NCBI GenBank assembly: GCA_032622095.1 | Contig: CP136067.1 | Span: 80,438,705 to 80,502,704, forward strand | Origin: Siphonodentalium dalli | Taxonomy: Eukaryota > Mollusca > Scaphopoda > Gadilida > Siphonodentaliidae | Direction of reading: 5' to 3' | Length of the DNA stretch: 64,000 nucleotides | Shown here: piece after piece, positions 24,297 to 35,622 of the stretch | How the letters are laid out: each line of letters opens with the position of its first letter | Position numbering within the stretch: the stretch's first letter is position 1 | The notes under the pieces: model-generated | The model's database searches: none | Seen by the model: the letters and a program-made list of their open reading frames with translations, nothing else | What the model was told of the DNA's origin: nothing | Translations under genes and position numbers: made by a program

Positions 24297-24695
24297 GAAA
24301 GTGGTAGCCCAGTGGTTAGAGTGTCGGACTTGTAATGGTGTTAATGCACCGGCGTGAGTTCGCGCCGGTCGGTGGATTATCGTCTCCACAACAGTGGATT
24401 GGCCGGACAAAGGGGAGTGGGTGTGTGCTATATATAGCCACACGCTGTTTCAAAGATGGTGCCAGGTTGTAACCCTTGGGCAAGGTCACTTGTACTGCGC
24501 TCGCTTCGTCGTACCCAGACGAGAAATAGGGACCTGGTTGTTAGGTAAGTGTAAACCAAGAGGCTCTTGTGAAGCGCCCGTGTGATGGCAGCATGCAGAA
24601 GACCCGACATTACTCAACATCTGGGGTAATAATGTGAAGCGCTTTGGGCCCTCGCGGTGATAGGCGCTATATAAGCTCCGTTATTATTATAATTC
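24297..24695 (+). mobile_element. tRNA-derived SINE
   Basis: The head contains TAGCCCAGTGG (about 24306-24316), which fits the RNA polymerase III A-box TRGYNNARNGG. About 45 bases on, GAGTTCGCGCC resembles a B-box, but it is degenerate because GTTCGANTCC is changed. A unique body follows. The tail reads GAAGCGCTTTGGG, GGCGCTATATAAGC, then TTATTATTATAAT. Such a GCGCTATATAA-plus-(ATT)n tail is typical of SINEs that borrow a LINE 3' end. It is transcribed by polymerase III in its active state and copied by a partner LINE, but none of the LINEs in the window shows this tail. Confidence 0.75.
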
Positions 24696-25394
24696 TAAAA
24701 AAAACAACAACGAAAAACATCACGAATAGGAGCTGCGTCAAAGACCATCCATACATAATTTACACATATGGCCAAGGACACTTATATAAATGCTTCTGAT
24801 TTGATTGGTCAGGTAAGGGACGTGCCACCGTCCTATAAGTGTATCGCCCATCTCAACCGGAAGCGCCACCATTTTGATATGAAGTATTTTTCCCCACAAG
24901 CGTTTTCAGCGTCACTGTCTTTTTTCGATGCGCGATGCCTGCGTTACTGTTAGATCATAATTCTCCCTGTGAGAACAATGGTCCCTGCTTGTTGACAATA
25001 ATTTGGTGGTTATTTTAGAATTGCACATATAGTACGGATGGGGGTTTAGTCAGGAACATAATAATAATAGTATAATAATAAATAATTATGTTGAGATGCC
25101 TTTGTATTTCAAGCCCATGTATGGTAGTAAACTGTACGTTTTTCTGTTTTCAAAGCATGTGCTGAATATATTTCTCTGTCTTGTAGAATATAGGAATGTG
25201 TCGACAACTACTAGATCGTGTCGTTAATTTCTACTCTGGTATATTCGACCCGTTTAAAATATGGGAACTTTTTGATGTTCTGACTGCGGCATTCGACACA
25301 TGACGCAGGGAATATATTTCTTTGTTAGTATACATGTTCCTTAATAATCTATTCCACAGTAGGGGCCATGGTACCAATTCCAGATTGCATTATT

Positions 25395-26485
25395 TTGTGC
25401 ATTGAATTGATTACCACTTGGTTCAACATTTTGAAATATTTCGTGCATGTATTCTAGAGCTGACACCTACACTTACTGTGGAATACCGGTACATAAGTAT
25501 TACCGAGGAACCGGTATTAGGGTGGATACACACATGCATGTAATCTATGTATGTAAAATACATGTATTTTACATGGCCACACCAATAATTGACAACATTA
25601 ATCACCTGCGAGCGGTTCATTGTTACCAGGCCAGACAAGTGAGTAGTCATAAGCGAAATCAAACTCTCTGCTATCAGGACATTTAAGGCCAGTCCATAAC
25701 ATGTCTTCTCTTACGAATGTGGCAATTAGTTAAGTCTGTGTGATATCTGACATTTTATTAATGCACACCACCAGAAGCGACACATCTGGTGTATACAGGC
25801 TTGATATAGAACATTTTCGACCATGATGTTTGCTTGGCGTGGGGTTTCGAAAGCTTCAAATCCCTAAGTGACTTAGTTGAATGTATCGGTCGGAATAATC
25901 TGGGCAAGAAGGTACAATGTATGTTTTACTTAAATAGCTCAGAGTTAGCCACCCCGTCTGGTAGCTTTCGGGATCATATATAGCCCCAAGTCGGGTGTCA
26001 TATTTAGCCCCTGCGTCAGGAAATCCTGATAATATTGCCCCCATGTTGGGGATCACAGCCCCTGGGTTGGGGAACTCCTGGGGCCATCATCGGTATAAAG
26101 ATCAAGAGAAGACTGACAATGATTTAAACAGAAAGTCCAACATTTGGGTTATCGCGCGAACAATTATTCTAAGTGGCCTGACGACTTCGTTCAGTCAACG
26201 GTTCTATGTACGCTCAGAGCTTGGCTCACTGTGGTCAACCATAGCCGCAATGATTGGGTTGTCAACGCCAAATACACGATAATTACAGAGATTACATGCA
26301 TGTGTGTATCCACCCTTAGCTAAGAAATATATTATAGCTGCAATGCTTTTGTCAATTTTATAAACGTTCCTGTCAGAACATGAACACGTTCCCATGATTT
26401 GAACTGGTGGATTATTATCTCTATACGGACGTATTCAGAGTAGAGCTTCGTGACATGCAATGATCTAGTCAAATATATATCCTCC
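25395..26485. mobile_element. Nested insertion inside the left arm, same repeat family
   Basis: Its ends contain an internal inverted pair, GGGTGGATACACACATGCAT (25518 on) with ATGCATGTGTGTATCCACCC (about 26295-26315). Its right end carries GTTCCTGTCAGAACATGAAC and GACATGCAATGATCTAG, which are also found at 27600-27720, 28800-28870 and 29040-29110. It therefore seems to be a related inverted-repeat element. It holds copy B of repeat family R1 (25686-26130). Confidence 0.5.
25686..26130 (+). repeat. Dispersed repeat family R1, copy B
   Basis: Same block order as 15450-16850 but contiguous: GGCCAGTCCATAACATGTCT, TACAGGCTTGATATA, TTTCGAAAGCTTCAAATCCC, ATCTGGGCAAGAAGG, GGTAGCTTTCGGGATCATAT, then several tandem 'TAGCCCCNNGTNGGG' blocks and AGAGAAGACTGACAATGATT. 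Non-coding. Confidence 0.6.
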
Positions 26486-28377
26486 CTGGCAAGAGGGGAG
26501 GAGTCTGCAGAGTTTTTTTTCCAGACACAAGGCGTGGATGGGTGGGTGTGTCGGGGCAGGAAAATGTGAGTTATGCAATTTTGTTCCTACACTGAAATTT
26601 ACTCATGTTGTCCTTTATTAATCCTATATAGACTATTATATACATGAATATATCATTTAGAGCACATTTAACTCCATGCAGAGGGTCTATATATGGCATG
26701 AGGTTCCAATAGTGGTACAAATTCAAGCATTCTGGCAAACATAACTCGAAGTTGACACTGGAATTCACACCAGATCCATTCCTTTGGTGTGAAATAATGT
26801 TGTATAAGTTAGGTAATCTATCTATTGTATAAAGGTATCAATTCGACCCCATATTTCGCCGCCACACATAACTTACTCAGTAAAACCTTCACTCATTCTG
26901 ATTCATATTTGAATTTTCAATCTGCCAGGCAATCTTCCCATGAATGTCGACTACGATATCGAGTTTTAATGGGGGAAATTCTCCAATTAACCCAGAAATA
27001 GGTTCGACACATTGTCATGAGCACCGTGCATACGGTACATTACCTAACTGTAATTTTACTATTATAAGTGTGGAATAACATATAATTAAATTATGTTGTA
27101 ATCATTGAGTCCAATGACTGACAACAACATACACAGACACGTTGTTTGCGGGAGTTTTGTATTCGGTTTTGCATGTATAGGCAAACGCACTTTTATATCA
27201 AGTGATCTAAGCACAAACTTGGCAACTTCGAGTTATGCTTGCCAGAATGAATGCATTTGTAACGCTATTGGAACCTCAGACCATATATAGACACCCGGTC
27301 TAAATGGAGTTAAGTGTGCTCTGAATGATATATTCATATAGATATGAGTCTACATAAGATTAATAAAGGATAAAACGAGTAAATTTCAGTGTAGGATAAA
27401 AAAAATCATTACTCATTTTGTTCGGCCCCGACACACCCACATGCACCCACCCACTCCTTGTGTCTGGAAAATATATGTACACCCCCCAATGCAACCTGGA
27501 GTTGGTAGCATGGCCCCGTACTCCGAAATATGTTATGAAGGAACGTGTATACTAACAACGAAATATATTCCATGTGTTGTGTGTTGATTGCTTTTTAAAG
27601 TTCCCCGTCAGAACATCAAACAGCTCCCAAATTTTAAACGGGTGGAATATAATGTCTACGTTCGTAGCCAGAGTACTAACTTGTGACATGCATGGTCTTT
27701 ACTTGTCGATCCATCCCTATATATAGTCTGTACGAGAGAGAGAAATATAGTCAGCACATGCTTTGGAAACAGACAATCATACATTTTACTACCAAATATA
27801 GGCTTGAAATACAAAGGCATCTCAACATAATTATTTATTATTATTATTAGTAGTAGTAGTATGTTCCTGTCTAAACTCACCCCTTGTACTATAATAGATG
27901 CAATTTTAAAATAACCACCAAATTATTGTCAACATGCAGGGACCATTGTTCTCGCAGAGACAAATAAGATCTAACAGAAACGCAGGCATCGCGCATCGAA
28001 CAAATATAGCGACGCTGGAAAAGCTTGTGCATGGGGACAAATACGGCATATCAAAATGGCGGCGCTTCCAGTCGGCGATACACCTATTATCAAATTAGCT
28101 CGATGTGTATGTCTGAGAAAAAAACTCACGAAAGTAATAGAATTTATCGCCTCAGATTTTAACGTGTTTGTTTTTATTTCTTCCGCGTGGATATTTAAGG
28201 AGTGTCCCGTGTTGACCATTCCATTCTTGATATGGTAAATATAAAGAGCGTTTATAGCAGGTATGTGCGTGAAGTTGAAAAGAGCTGATGAATTTATCAT
28301 TTCCTTAAATCTCATGCAAGGTTGGCCATGTCATGTCATGTCGTGTCATGACAATTGTATAATACTTGCAGATATAT

Positions 28378-29112
28378 ATCTAGATAATGCCATGTATCTC
28401 TACTCTAAATTGCTAACGCCCGTATATAGTGCTCATATTCCACCGGTGCAAAACCTGGGAACTTCTGCAGTTTTGACACGGAACCTTATAAAGTGGAAAA
28501 TATAACGCGGGAATATGTTCATTAGTTATTATCTGTTCATTAATAATGTACTTTACTCTAGGTGAAGGTCCCAATTCGTAATTTCATGCTTTTCTGTAAC
28601 AATTATTGAGCCGATATCACAATAAACAGTGAATTAATTACAAAGGATAAATTCCATAATTGTAAGCGACACAAAGCAAAATCGCTCTCAAAGTCACTTA
28701 AATCGTGAATTTTAGAGTTCACATGTAGTGAAATACATCACTAAGGAACAGATAATAACTAAGAAATATATTCCCGGCGTTGTTTTTCGACTTTACAAGG
28801 TTCCCTGTCAAAACATTCAAAACGTTCCTAGATTCTCTACTGGTGGAATACGATACGATTTAATATTCAATTCATAATAAAACAATAATTAATGAAAAAT
28901 TACATGTGAACATGGCATATCTATAGCTATATGTATATTTGTATTGTGTGACGGCAAGCATGATATTCATTCAGAAGCGCCGGACCACGTGGCTGATTTT
29001 TCTGCTAATATCAGGGTTATCATTTTTCATTATAACATTAAATTTCTTATTTCTGGAATATGATATATACGGGCGTTAGCCAGAGTAGAGATTCATAGCA
29101 TGACCTAATCTA
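28378..29112. mobile_element. Third member of the long-inverted-repeat family
   Basis: The left arm (28378-28545: ATCTCTACTCTAAATTGCTA, ACGCCCGTATATA, ATTCCACCGGTGCAAAACC, GGGAATATGTTC, AGTTATTATCTGTTC) pairs with the right arm at 28745-28860 and, after an insertion of about 190 bp, at 29050-29112 (GGGCGTTAGCCAGAGTAGAGAT). The same terminal motifs are found in the 24.8-28.1 kb elements and near 33316-33390. No frame for a transposase is seen. Confidence 0.6.
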
Positions 29113-30948
29113 TTTCGTGTCTTTATCGACCCATTTATTTGATCGACTGAACGTGACAAAGGTGTGCAATTACTTTGTCAAGTTTGACGACTGAACAATA
29201 TTTAAGAGCATTCCCATGCAAAGAAACGAGTGTGATAATAAGGATATCGCATATATTTGACAGGTCTTCCACTTATTAGAAAGAAATCCCGTTGATCGAT
29301 AGTTCGTATATTCATCAACTTATCTTATTCCTCGATCATTCCAAATTATGTGGACCTAGAATTAAGGGGTTGCAGCAATCATGCAGGTATATTTCAATTT
29401 AATTTCCTAAGTCGAACATAGTTTTAGGGCCAAATGTTATAAAGACCCACATTTCTTTATGTATATATATGCAATAGAGTGCATACACCCATACTGCTAG
29501 TGTATCCATATAACTATATAGATTATGTTTGTGCAATTCTGCTTCGTATAAAATATCTCCTATAATAGGTATGTTAACATGCATGCATAGGCAATTGGTC
29601 GGATTTTTTTTTTTTTACAACACAACAGAAAGCCTTTGGACCGAAATATATGTTCAACTGGGCAGATTATGTTATACTTCATATACACGTAAGTTTGCAT
29701 AACAGTGGCCAATATGATTAGCAATTTGTTTAACTAACCTTCTGCCTTGATACCATCTTGTTCCAACGATAGTAGGTATTCCATGCATAGACGAATTCTG
29801 CGCGTATGAATGCAGTAATTCCCGGACATCATTCCGCCGACTGTGGGTCGATTCACTGTCCCCAAATTTCTTATCTCCGTGAGAATTGCACTCGGACATT
29901 TCCAATCACAGTTACAAAACGAACACAGCAGGTTGGATAGAATTTTTCAAATTCATCCACGGATAATTTGTATTTCAAAGGTTGTTTGCAATGGATTCGT
30001 AGATTTCACGAACAAATTTACAATTTAAATATGAAATACCAATCTAACTTATATACCGTGAGCCTGCATGCGTGTATCTAATTTATAGACACAAAACGCC
30101 CGTCAATGTGTGTTTGAAACAGAGATTAAAATACAGTTCTTCGTCGAATTTGCCTCAATGTTGTCTATCAAATATCCAGATATAACAATTATTTCAAACT
30201 CCACAACAGCTCACAGAAACTATAAACGTTCAGCTAAGAATACAAATATGTTTCTTCGTGTATCTCTGAACAATTAAAGGTCTATGTTAATCTTTGAATA
30301 TCTGCCACCAAGATGGAAAAAAATCCTAAAAGCCAACAGGTCACCACTTATAAAATCGCAATAAACGTCACGAATTTCACCAACAAGCACGCGAAGGATG
30401 AGAGGGTTGGTTTTAGTCGCTGAACAGGTAAGCACCCGCCAAATTACCACAAGCCAAGTGTTAGCCAATCACCGTGGAATTGTCGGTAATTAAAATAACT
30501 GCCAGGTGAAAAGGTATATAACACGAGATCCACGAGACATGATAGCGACACGATAAAGATCGCCGTGATTTTGGGGAGAGAGAGCTGGTAAGATGGAGAG
30601 CGATTCCCCATGCTGGGTCTGACAAATATATGCGATAACCCCGGCTCACATGAATACAACTTTGTCGTAAATTCGAATTTCATGGTGGTCTTAATGCCTT
30701 ATCAACATTATAGTCCAACGATATTATGTTCCCGATCATGGAAACTCTTGCCTAAAAGACGTGACAGTCAAATATATCAAGATGTACTGTTATGCTGTAC
30801 AGTATGATTATCATCAAATATACGGCAGTATTAACTGCAAACAAGGGAAGACTGAAAAAAAGTTCCTCTATATTCATTAAACAGGTTATTCAATAGCTCC
30901 TCAAACTAACAATAGCCAGGTTGAGCAACACGTGCGTGTGACTTGTAG
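29113..30948. other. No gene recognised
   Basis: AT-rich non-coding sequence with several unassignable short frames. No RNA gene or repeat recognised. Confidence 0.45.
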
Positions 30949-30954
30949 CCATTG
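30949..30954. repeat. Target-site duplication, left copy (CCATTG)
   Basis: CCATTG lies immediately outside the left terminal inverted repeat. The identical direct copy is at 33987-33992, immediately outside the right one. Confidence 0.7.
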
Positions 30955-31276
30955 TATGGAATCCTATTACGGCCACTTGCTAATGGCGCTTTCGGCGCAC
31001 TTTTTGTCGCTTTCGGCGCATCGCGCCGAAAGCGCCGAAAGCGACAAAATGTGCGCCATTAGCGTTGTTTCGGCGCGCGCGCCGAAAGCGACAAAAAGTG
31101 CGCCATTAGCGTTGTTTCGGCGCGCGCCGAAAGCGCCGAAAGCGACAAAATGTGCGCCGATCGGCGCACTTTTTGTCGCTTTCGGCGCTTTCGGCGCACC
31201 GCGCCGAAAGCGACAGAAAGTGCGCCATTAGCGCGGTGCGCCATTAGGGCATTCGGCGCGGTGCGCCATTAGCGCA
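30955..31276 (+). repeat. Left arm of the Foldback-like element
   Basis: About 320 bp made of TTTCGGCGC, GTCGC and GCGCCATTAGCG words in both orientations. It ends around GCGGTGCGCCATTAGCGCAT. Frames across it (Ala/Pro/Lys repeats) are artefacts. Confidence 0.8.
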
Positions 31277-32339
31277 TGTATACAATTAAGTATGTGATCA
31301 GCCCAGCAGGGGTGCCGGAAGAGGGGGCAGCTGATCCCCTGCCCTTGACCAAGGGGGCAGGACTTGCCCTTTTTCTGGAGACAGAAAATGCTGTGTTTAA
31401 TCTCGTGTTTTTATAGCAAAATGTAACTTTTTGGGTCCAAATACCACCAATTTCACAAGGAATATTAATTTTTTGTCAAAAACGGCCATAAAAACCGACA
31501 AATACCTTTAAAATAGGGATTTTTGCCACAATGAATTTATGGTTGTTTTTTCCGAGTTTGCGGAGAAAATTCCCTTTTTTGGGCAGAAAAGTGCCATTTT
31601 TGTAGGCTCTCCCCCCCCCCCCCCCCCCCCCGATGCCCTTGGATGCTCCCGGCACCTCAGTGCAGATCGGACATGGCCATATGTGTACAATGTATAGGCC
31701 TATGTATCAATTTTAAAAGGGAGGGGCTGAATTTTGCTGTAGATACACCTCTAAATGCTATAATTTGTCATTATTCAGATTTAAAATTATTTATTAATAT
31801 GGTACTTAACACATGTATGAATTTTCACTATAAATGAGTCTAAATATAGTCAAGTGATTAGTATGCATACATTTGAGCAACTTTTTAAGTGAGTGTTGCC
31901 GCATGTAATTAAATGTAATATAATGAAAAAGTCTGTTAATAATTGAACACCACAACTGACTGTCACTAGCTGTGATAGACTTGCAGTGAATATATTGATT
32001 GAGTAATTGGCAATCATGAATATTTTTGTGGGACAAACCCCAGCTTCTGGCATGATTCAGGGTACGTTCATACGATGGCAAGTTTGCAAGGTACATTTTT
32101 GTGGGCATTTCGTCATAGAAAACCACATGGTGCCAGAATATGAACGGAAATATGCACCTAACATGCATCTTTACCAGAGCGAAAGACATCGGAAGTAACA
32201 TTTATATAGTTCCACTTGTACTACCAGTGCTGCCTCCAAATACCTGTATGATTTATTCTTGTGAGATAATTTGCATGATATTTACAGGCAAATTCCGGTA
32301 GCATCGTTACCAGTGGAACTACAGAGATTTATTTCGCAC
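31277..32339. other. Interior of the Foldback-like element, no gene
   Basis: Contains a G-rich segment (31310-31370, with two GGGGGCAG words) and a run of more than 20 C (about 31611-31632). AT-rich sequence follows; the frames there show no domain. Confidence 0.5.
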
Positions 32340-33260
32340 GTATACTAGTAGTTAGCCCCCCAACTTTGGTCAAAAGTATAACAGTTGGAAATTTCATACT
32401 TGCCAAAACATTAGTTGGAAATTTCACACCAACAATAGGTGAAATATGTTCTTGTAGTTTGATTATAAAACAATTTATTGGGGGGGGGGGGAAATGTTCC
32501 TATGTTTGGTAAAAACTTTGGACAGAAATGGTCATCAGTTGGAAATTTTCCAACCTTAGGGGGGGTAACAGATTGGAAATTTCCAACACTTGGAAAGCTT
32601 GTGTCCTGGTCCCTCCCCCGTGGCCAGTCAAAAACTTCTAGTTAATTTAAGAAAACAATATTGTCATACATTTGGTCAACATTGTCATTGGAATTGTCAT
32701 CAGTTGGAAATTTTCCAACCTAAGTGGGGGGTGTAGGGTTTAAATTTACAACGGTAGGAAGGCTTGAGGCTAGTGTAGATGTTACGATTTCAAAATTTTC
32801 TTGTTAAGATTTCTAAATTTTCGCACACCGGATCGAACCATGGTCGGCCCGGTGTGTCATTGCCCCACATCCACATGGCCAATACAAAACTGCTAATTAG
32901 TTTAGCAAAACAATATTTTACTACATTTGGTCAAATTTGTGGACAGAAATGGTCATCACTTGAAGAATTTTCCAACCTGAGGGGAGTATGAGGTTTGAAA
33001 TTTTCAAATAACTAATAAATGTTCAGGTTAAAATATCTGTCAATGTTCTCATACCAGGAATATAGAAATATAAAACCATGGCTTATGAATATATTAGAAA
33101 TTAGGCCTGACTGAGGTTCAAGTGGGGGGGGGGGTGCAAATGGAATTATTCAAAAAACTTGTGTTGGTCTGATTCTGACTAAAGGGGGGATGCAGTTGGA
33201 ATTTCCCAAGGTGGACACCCCCCCCCCAAACATGTAGTTGAAATTGAAGTCAGAAGAACC
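32340..33260. repeat. GTTGGAAATTTCC dispersed repeat, copy 3, with tandem units
   Basis: At least three diverged units each carry GGTCATCA(G/C)TTG(G)AA..TTTTCCAACCT, then a G run, then a 'CATTTGGTCAA' block (near 32530, 32700 and 32950). Poly(G/C) tracts occur at 32479-32489, 33125-33134 and 33220-33228. It lies inside the Foldback-like element and is related to 6400-6800 and 8876-9262. Confidence 0.45.
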
Positions 33261-33619
33261 CCTCCCCCCAGATTGTGCCATGAAACTTTACTCTGCATAG
33301 CGCTTGTAGAGATATTATTCCATCAGTGCAAAACATGGGAACTTTTTTTATGTTCTAACATGGAACTTTATAACATTGAACAAACAAGGCAGAGAACATG
33401 TTGGACTCTCCGTTACCACATCCCTGCATCCATGCGAATGGGGGGGGGGGGGTTCAGGAGCTGTGGCTTTTGAAGTTCACTCACCTAATTGTAATTCCAT
33501 ATTTCTGATAAAACTTATAGATAATTTCACGGTGTGTAAAATTTAGAAAAAAATTGTCAACAATAAACGCCTCCATTTTAATGGCATACAGAAGTTACAC
33601 CTCGTTACGCATGCCGGAA

Positions 33620-33986
33620 ACGCTGCACTTTTTGTCGCTTTCGGCGCATCGCGCCGAAAGCGCCGAAAGCGACAAAATGTCGCTTTCGGCGCTTTCGGCG
33701 CGTTACTAACGGCGCATATTTTGTCGCTTTCGGCGCTTTCGGCGCGCGCCGAAATAACGCTAATGGCGCACATTTTGTCGCTTTCGGCGCACCGCGCCGA
33801 AAGCGCCGAAAGCGCCGAAAGCGACAAATAGTGCGCCGTTACGGCGCACTTTTTGTCGCTTTCGGCGCTTTCGGCGCTTTCGGCGCGTTACTAATGGCGC
33901 ACTTTTTGTCGCTTTCGGCGCTTTCGGCGCATCGCGCCGAAAGCGCCGAAAGCGCCATTAGCAAGTGGCCGTAATAGGATTCCATA
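33620..33986 (-). repeat. Right arm of the Foldback-like element
   Basis: The same word composition as the left arm, inverted, with an extended TTTCGGCGC array. It ends in GGCCGTAATAGGATTCCATA. Confidence 0.8.
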
Positions 33987-33992
33987 CCATTG
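33987..33992. repeat. Target-site duplication, right copy (CCATTG)
   Basis: Direct copy of the bases at 30949-30954. A second CCATTGC follows immediately, so the duplication length could be read slightly differently. Confidence 0.7.
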
Positions 33993-34284
33993 CCATTGCC
34001 AACGAAAGTGATATGACTCACGCCATCATGTCGCTTGTCTAGACACGCACATATATTGTCATTCTGTTTAGACGTGTTGTGTCTAACAGTCCGAGAATGG
34101 GATTTCCCTGCGCGGTTAATACCTGCATGGGTATTTTGTTTAGAAGTTCTGGTTCATTTACGGTATAGCTAAGAAAGAATTATCGATGAAGCCTAAGAAG
34201 ACCATATATGAAATGATAAAGATCGGACGTGTAAGCACAAGTTAAACCTTTTATTCTAAATACTAATTGATAAGTATATAGTTC

Positions 34285-34500
34285 CATCAGGATATGTTCA
34301 GATAATAAGTTCAACAAACGATCGTGGAGTTTATTATCTGAAAATTCCCCCAAATGAATATGAATCCATCAGCACTTGTCTTATCTTTTCGTCTGACTGT
34401 CTTCTGCTTTATAGTTTCTCCTGAAACCCCCTCCAAATGCATAATAGGCCACTCCAATGTATTATTTTATAACTGAGTTGGAGAAACCATTTAGTATAAA
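34285..34500. repeat. Dispersed repeat related to 40490-40860
   Basis: TGTTCAGATAATAAGTTCAA CAAACGA matches 40847-40872. CCTCCAAATGCATAATAGGC matches the inverse of sequence near 40740-40767. A short internal hairpin (CAGATAATAA with TTATTATCTG) is visible. Non-coding. Confidence 0.45.
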
Positions 34501-34545
34501 AAGGCTTAACATTAGCAACATGTGCAACTCAAACTCTTTTGACAC

Positions 34546-34938
34546 TTTAAGGGTACTCCGATCAGACGGTCCCCATATATCATCAAAATACGATTTAGTT
34601 ATCAGAATCGATTAATTTCCCAATGTTATTTATCAACATTTTGTTCAACGAAATATGGCCGTATTGTCACTTGAGTATCACGAAATTTTGTCGTATTACC
34701 ACTTGATTTTAGAGTTATCCATCTTCATCCGCAATTTTGTCCGAGACTCTCGGTTTGACGACTGTTTTCTGGGCCACAAATAATTGCACATCTCGAGAAA
34801 TAACAAACTTCAAAAAATCGATATCTGATCACTCTGAGCTTGGATGGGTGGGTTCCTCAACTCGAATCAAATATTTTTTACACCCGAAGCCAAAGAAATA
34901 GTAATTTGGGAGCGTTAATTCGGATAATGCATCTTTAA
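34546..34938. mobile_element. MITE of the TTAA/GGTACTC family, copy 2
   Basis: Starts TTTAAGGGTACTCCGATCAG and ends GGATAATGCATCTTTAA, so TTAA is at both ends. The interior matches the 45.0- and 51.6-kb copies in order: GGTCCCCATAT, CAGAATCGATTAAT, TTCAACGAAATATGGCC, CCACTTGATTTTAGAG, ATCCATCTTCATCCGCAAT, GGGCCACAAATAATTGCACA, ATCGATATCTGATCACTCTG, AAGCCAAAGAAATAGTAAT. No frame. Confidence 0.75.
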
Positions 34939-35345
34939 TCGCACCTATCCCATCTTACGGATGTAAGGTTTGGGGTGTGGGTGATAATTATATTCTTGAA
35001 AGATTACATCTGAAAGTTTTCAAAATGGTGCTGGGATTTAAAACTCCTTCTATTTTGTTTATGCATGGTGAAATTTGGATATCGATCGATGTCCACTGAA
35101 CTTTGTGATCAACTTGTGAATAATTAAATTCTGGACTAAACTTGTTAACAACACAGGTAATCAGTAATCATGAAAAGGGACCATTTATATATCCCTTAAA
35201 AGTAATTTTTGTGAATAATCATATATCGCCATGGATCCGATAAGGATGTATTCCCACTAGCGTGATTTAGAACAGCCGATCGTATACCAATCGATGTTGG
35301 TCGTTGGAATCAGACACCGTGTACCGCGATTGTGATTTGTGTGAA
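34939..35345 (+). pseudogene. Decayed LINE ORF2 fragment, same family as 53.5 kb
   Basis: Translation right after the MITE gives SYGCKVWGVGDNYILERLHLK, with KVFKMVLGFKTPSILFMHGE following. This corresponds to the post-YADD segment of the 53.5-kb LINE (LYGSEVWGF..., LKFCKIIMGMKESTPNYMVYGE). Further on, about 35268-35345 in another frame reads RTADRIPIDVGRWN, matching RTSNHRLPIESGRW of the same protein. Stops and frame changes lie between, so it is dead. The MITE abuts the LINE homology at 34938/34939. It either inserted into the LINE or marks its truncation point. Confidence 0.7.
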
Positions 35346-35392
35346 TAAAAAAAAAACGATCATCGAAAATTGTTCATTCTTCCCTCAAGTAG

Positions 35393-35622
35393 AAACCATA
35401 TGGTATCACGCGCAATCTTTGTAGGTTCACACACATGCAGTATATGAACGATATATAGCGAGTTTCTCTCTGTCCTGGTTGATCGTGCAAAGTCACCAAA
35501 ACCGCGTCATCGTGGCGACCTTGTGCATTCATTTTATGTACATATATGCACATGTATATATACATATTATTAATACCATTCTAATATGGTAGAAGAATTG
35601 AACGATCTGATCTGAAAGATTA
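35393..35622 (+). repeat. LTR-like direct repeat, copy 1
   Basis: About 225 bp from AACCATATGG... to CTGATCTGAAAGAT. It shares with 36174-36395 the segments CAATCTTTGTAGGTTC, GATATATAGCGAGTTTC, CTGTCCTGGTTGA, GCGACCTTGTGCATTCATTT and TATGTACATATATGCACATG. Agreement is about 85-90% by eye. Confidence 0.6.

Larger units (their letters stand above)
24832..28088. mobile_element. Long-terminal-inverted-repeat element of about 3.3 kb
   Basis: The left arm, 24832-25391, is the inverse of 27489-28088. Shared landmarks are AGTGTATCGCC/GGCGATACAC, GCGCCACCATTTTGATA/TATCAAAATGGCGGCGC, ATCGCGCATCG-type segments, TTGACAATAATTTGGTGGTT, CAAAGCATGTGCTGA and ATGGTACCAATTCC-type ends. A second inner pair, 26490-26790 with 27285-27485 (TGGGTGGGTGTGTCGGGGC and its inverse), continues the arms. 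The two pairs have different symmetry centres, about 26450 and 26990, because about 1.1 kb (25395-26485) is inserted in the left arm. No transposase frame is present. The arms differ by many substitutions and indels, so it is old. Confidence 0.65.
30955..33986. mobile_element. Complete Foldback-like element (3.03 kb)
   Basis: The ends TATGGAATCCTATTACGGCC and CACTTGCTAATGGCGC (30955 on) are exact inverses of the right end (to 33986), and CCATTG is duplicated outside both. The arms are long, GC-rich and CpG-dense, and consist of short repeated words: TTTCGGCGC / GCGCCGAAA, CTTTTTGTCGC / GCGACAAAA, GTGCGCCATTAGCG. Words occur in both orientations within each arm, so each arm folds on itself as well. 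Long terminal repeats built of short tandem words are the hallmark of Foldback/Galileo-type elements. The AT-rich interior has no transposase frame, so it needs a helper. The assignment by structure is firm; the superfamily is inference. Confidence 0.8.

Noticed and set aside
30932-31244. Ala/Pro/Lys repeat frames (and similar ones at 33543-34021)
   Set aside because: They are translations of the CGCCGAAAG words of the Foldback-like arms, open on both strands.
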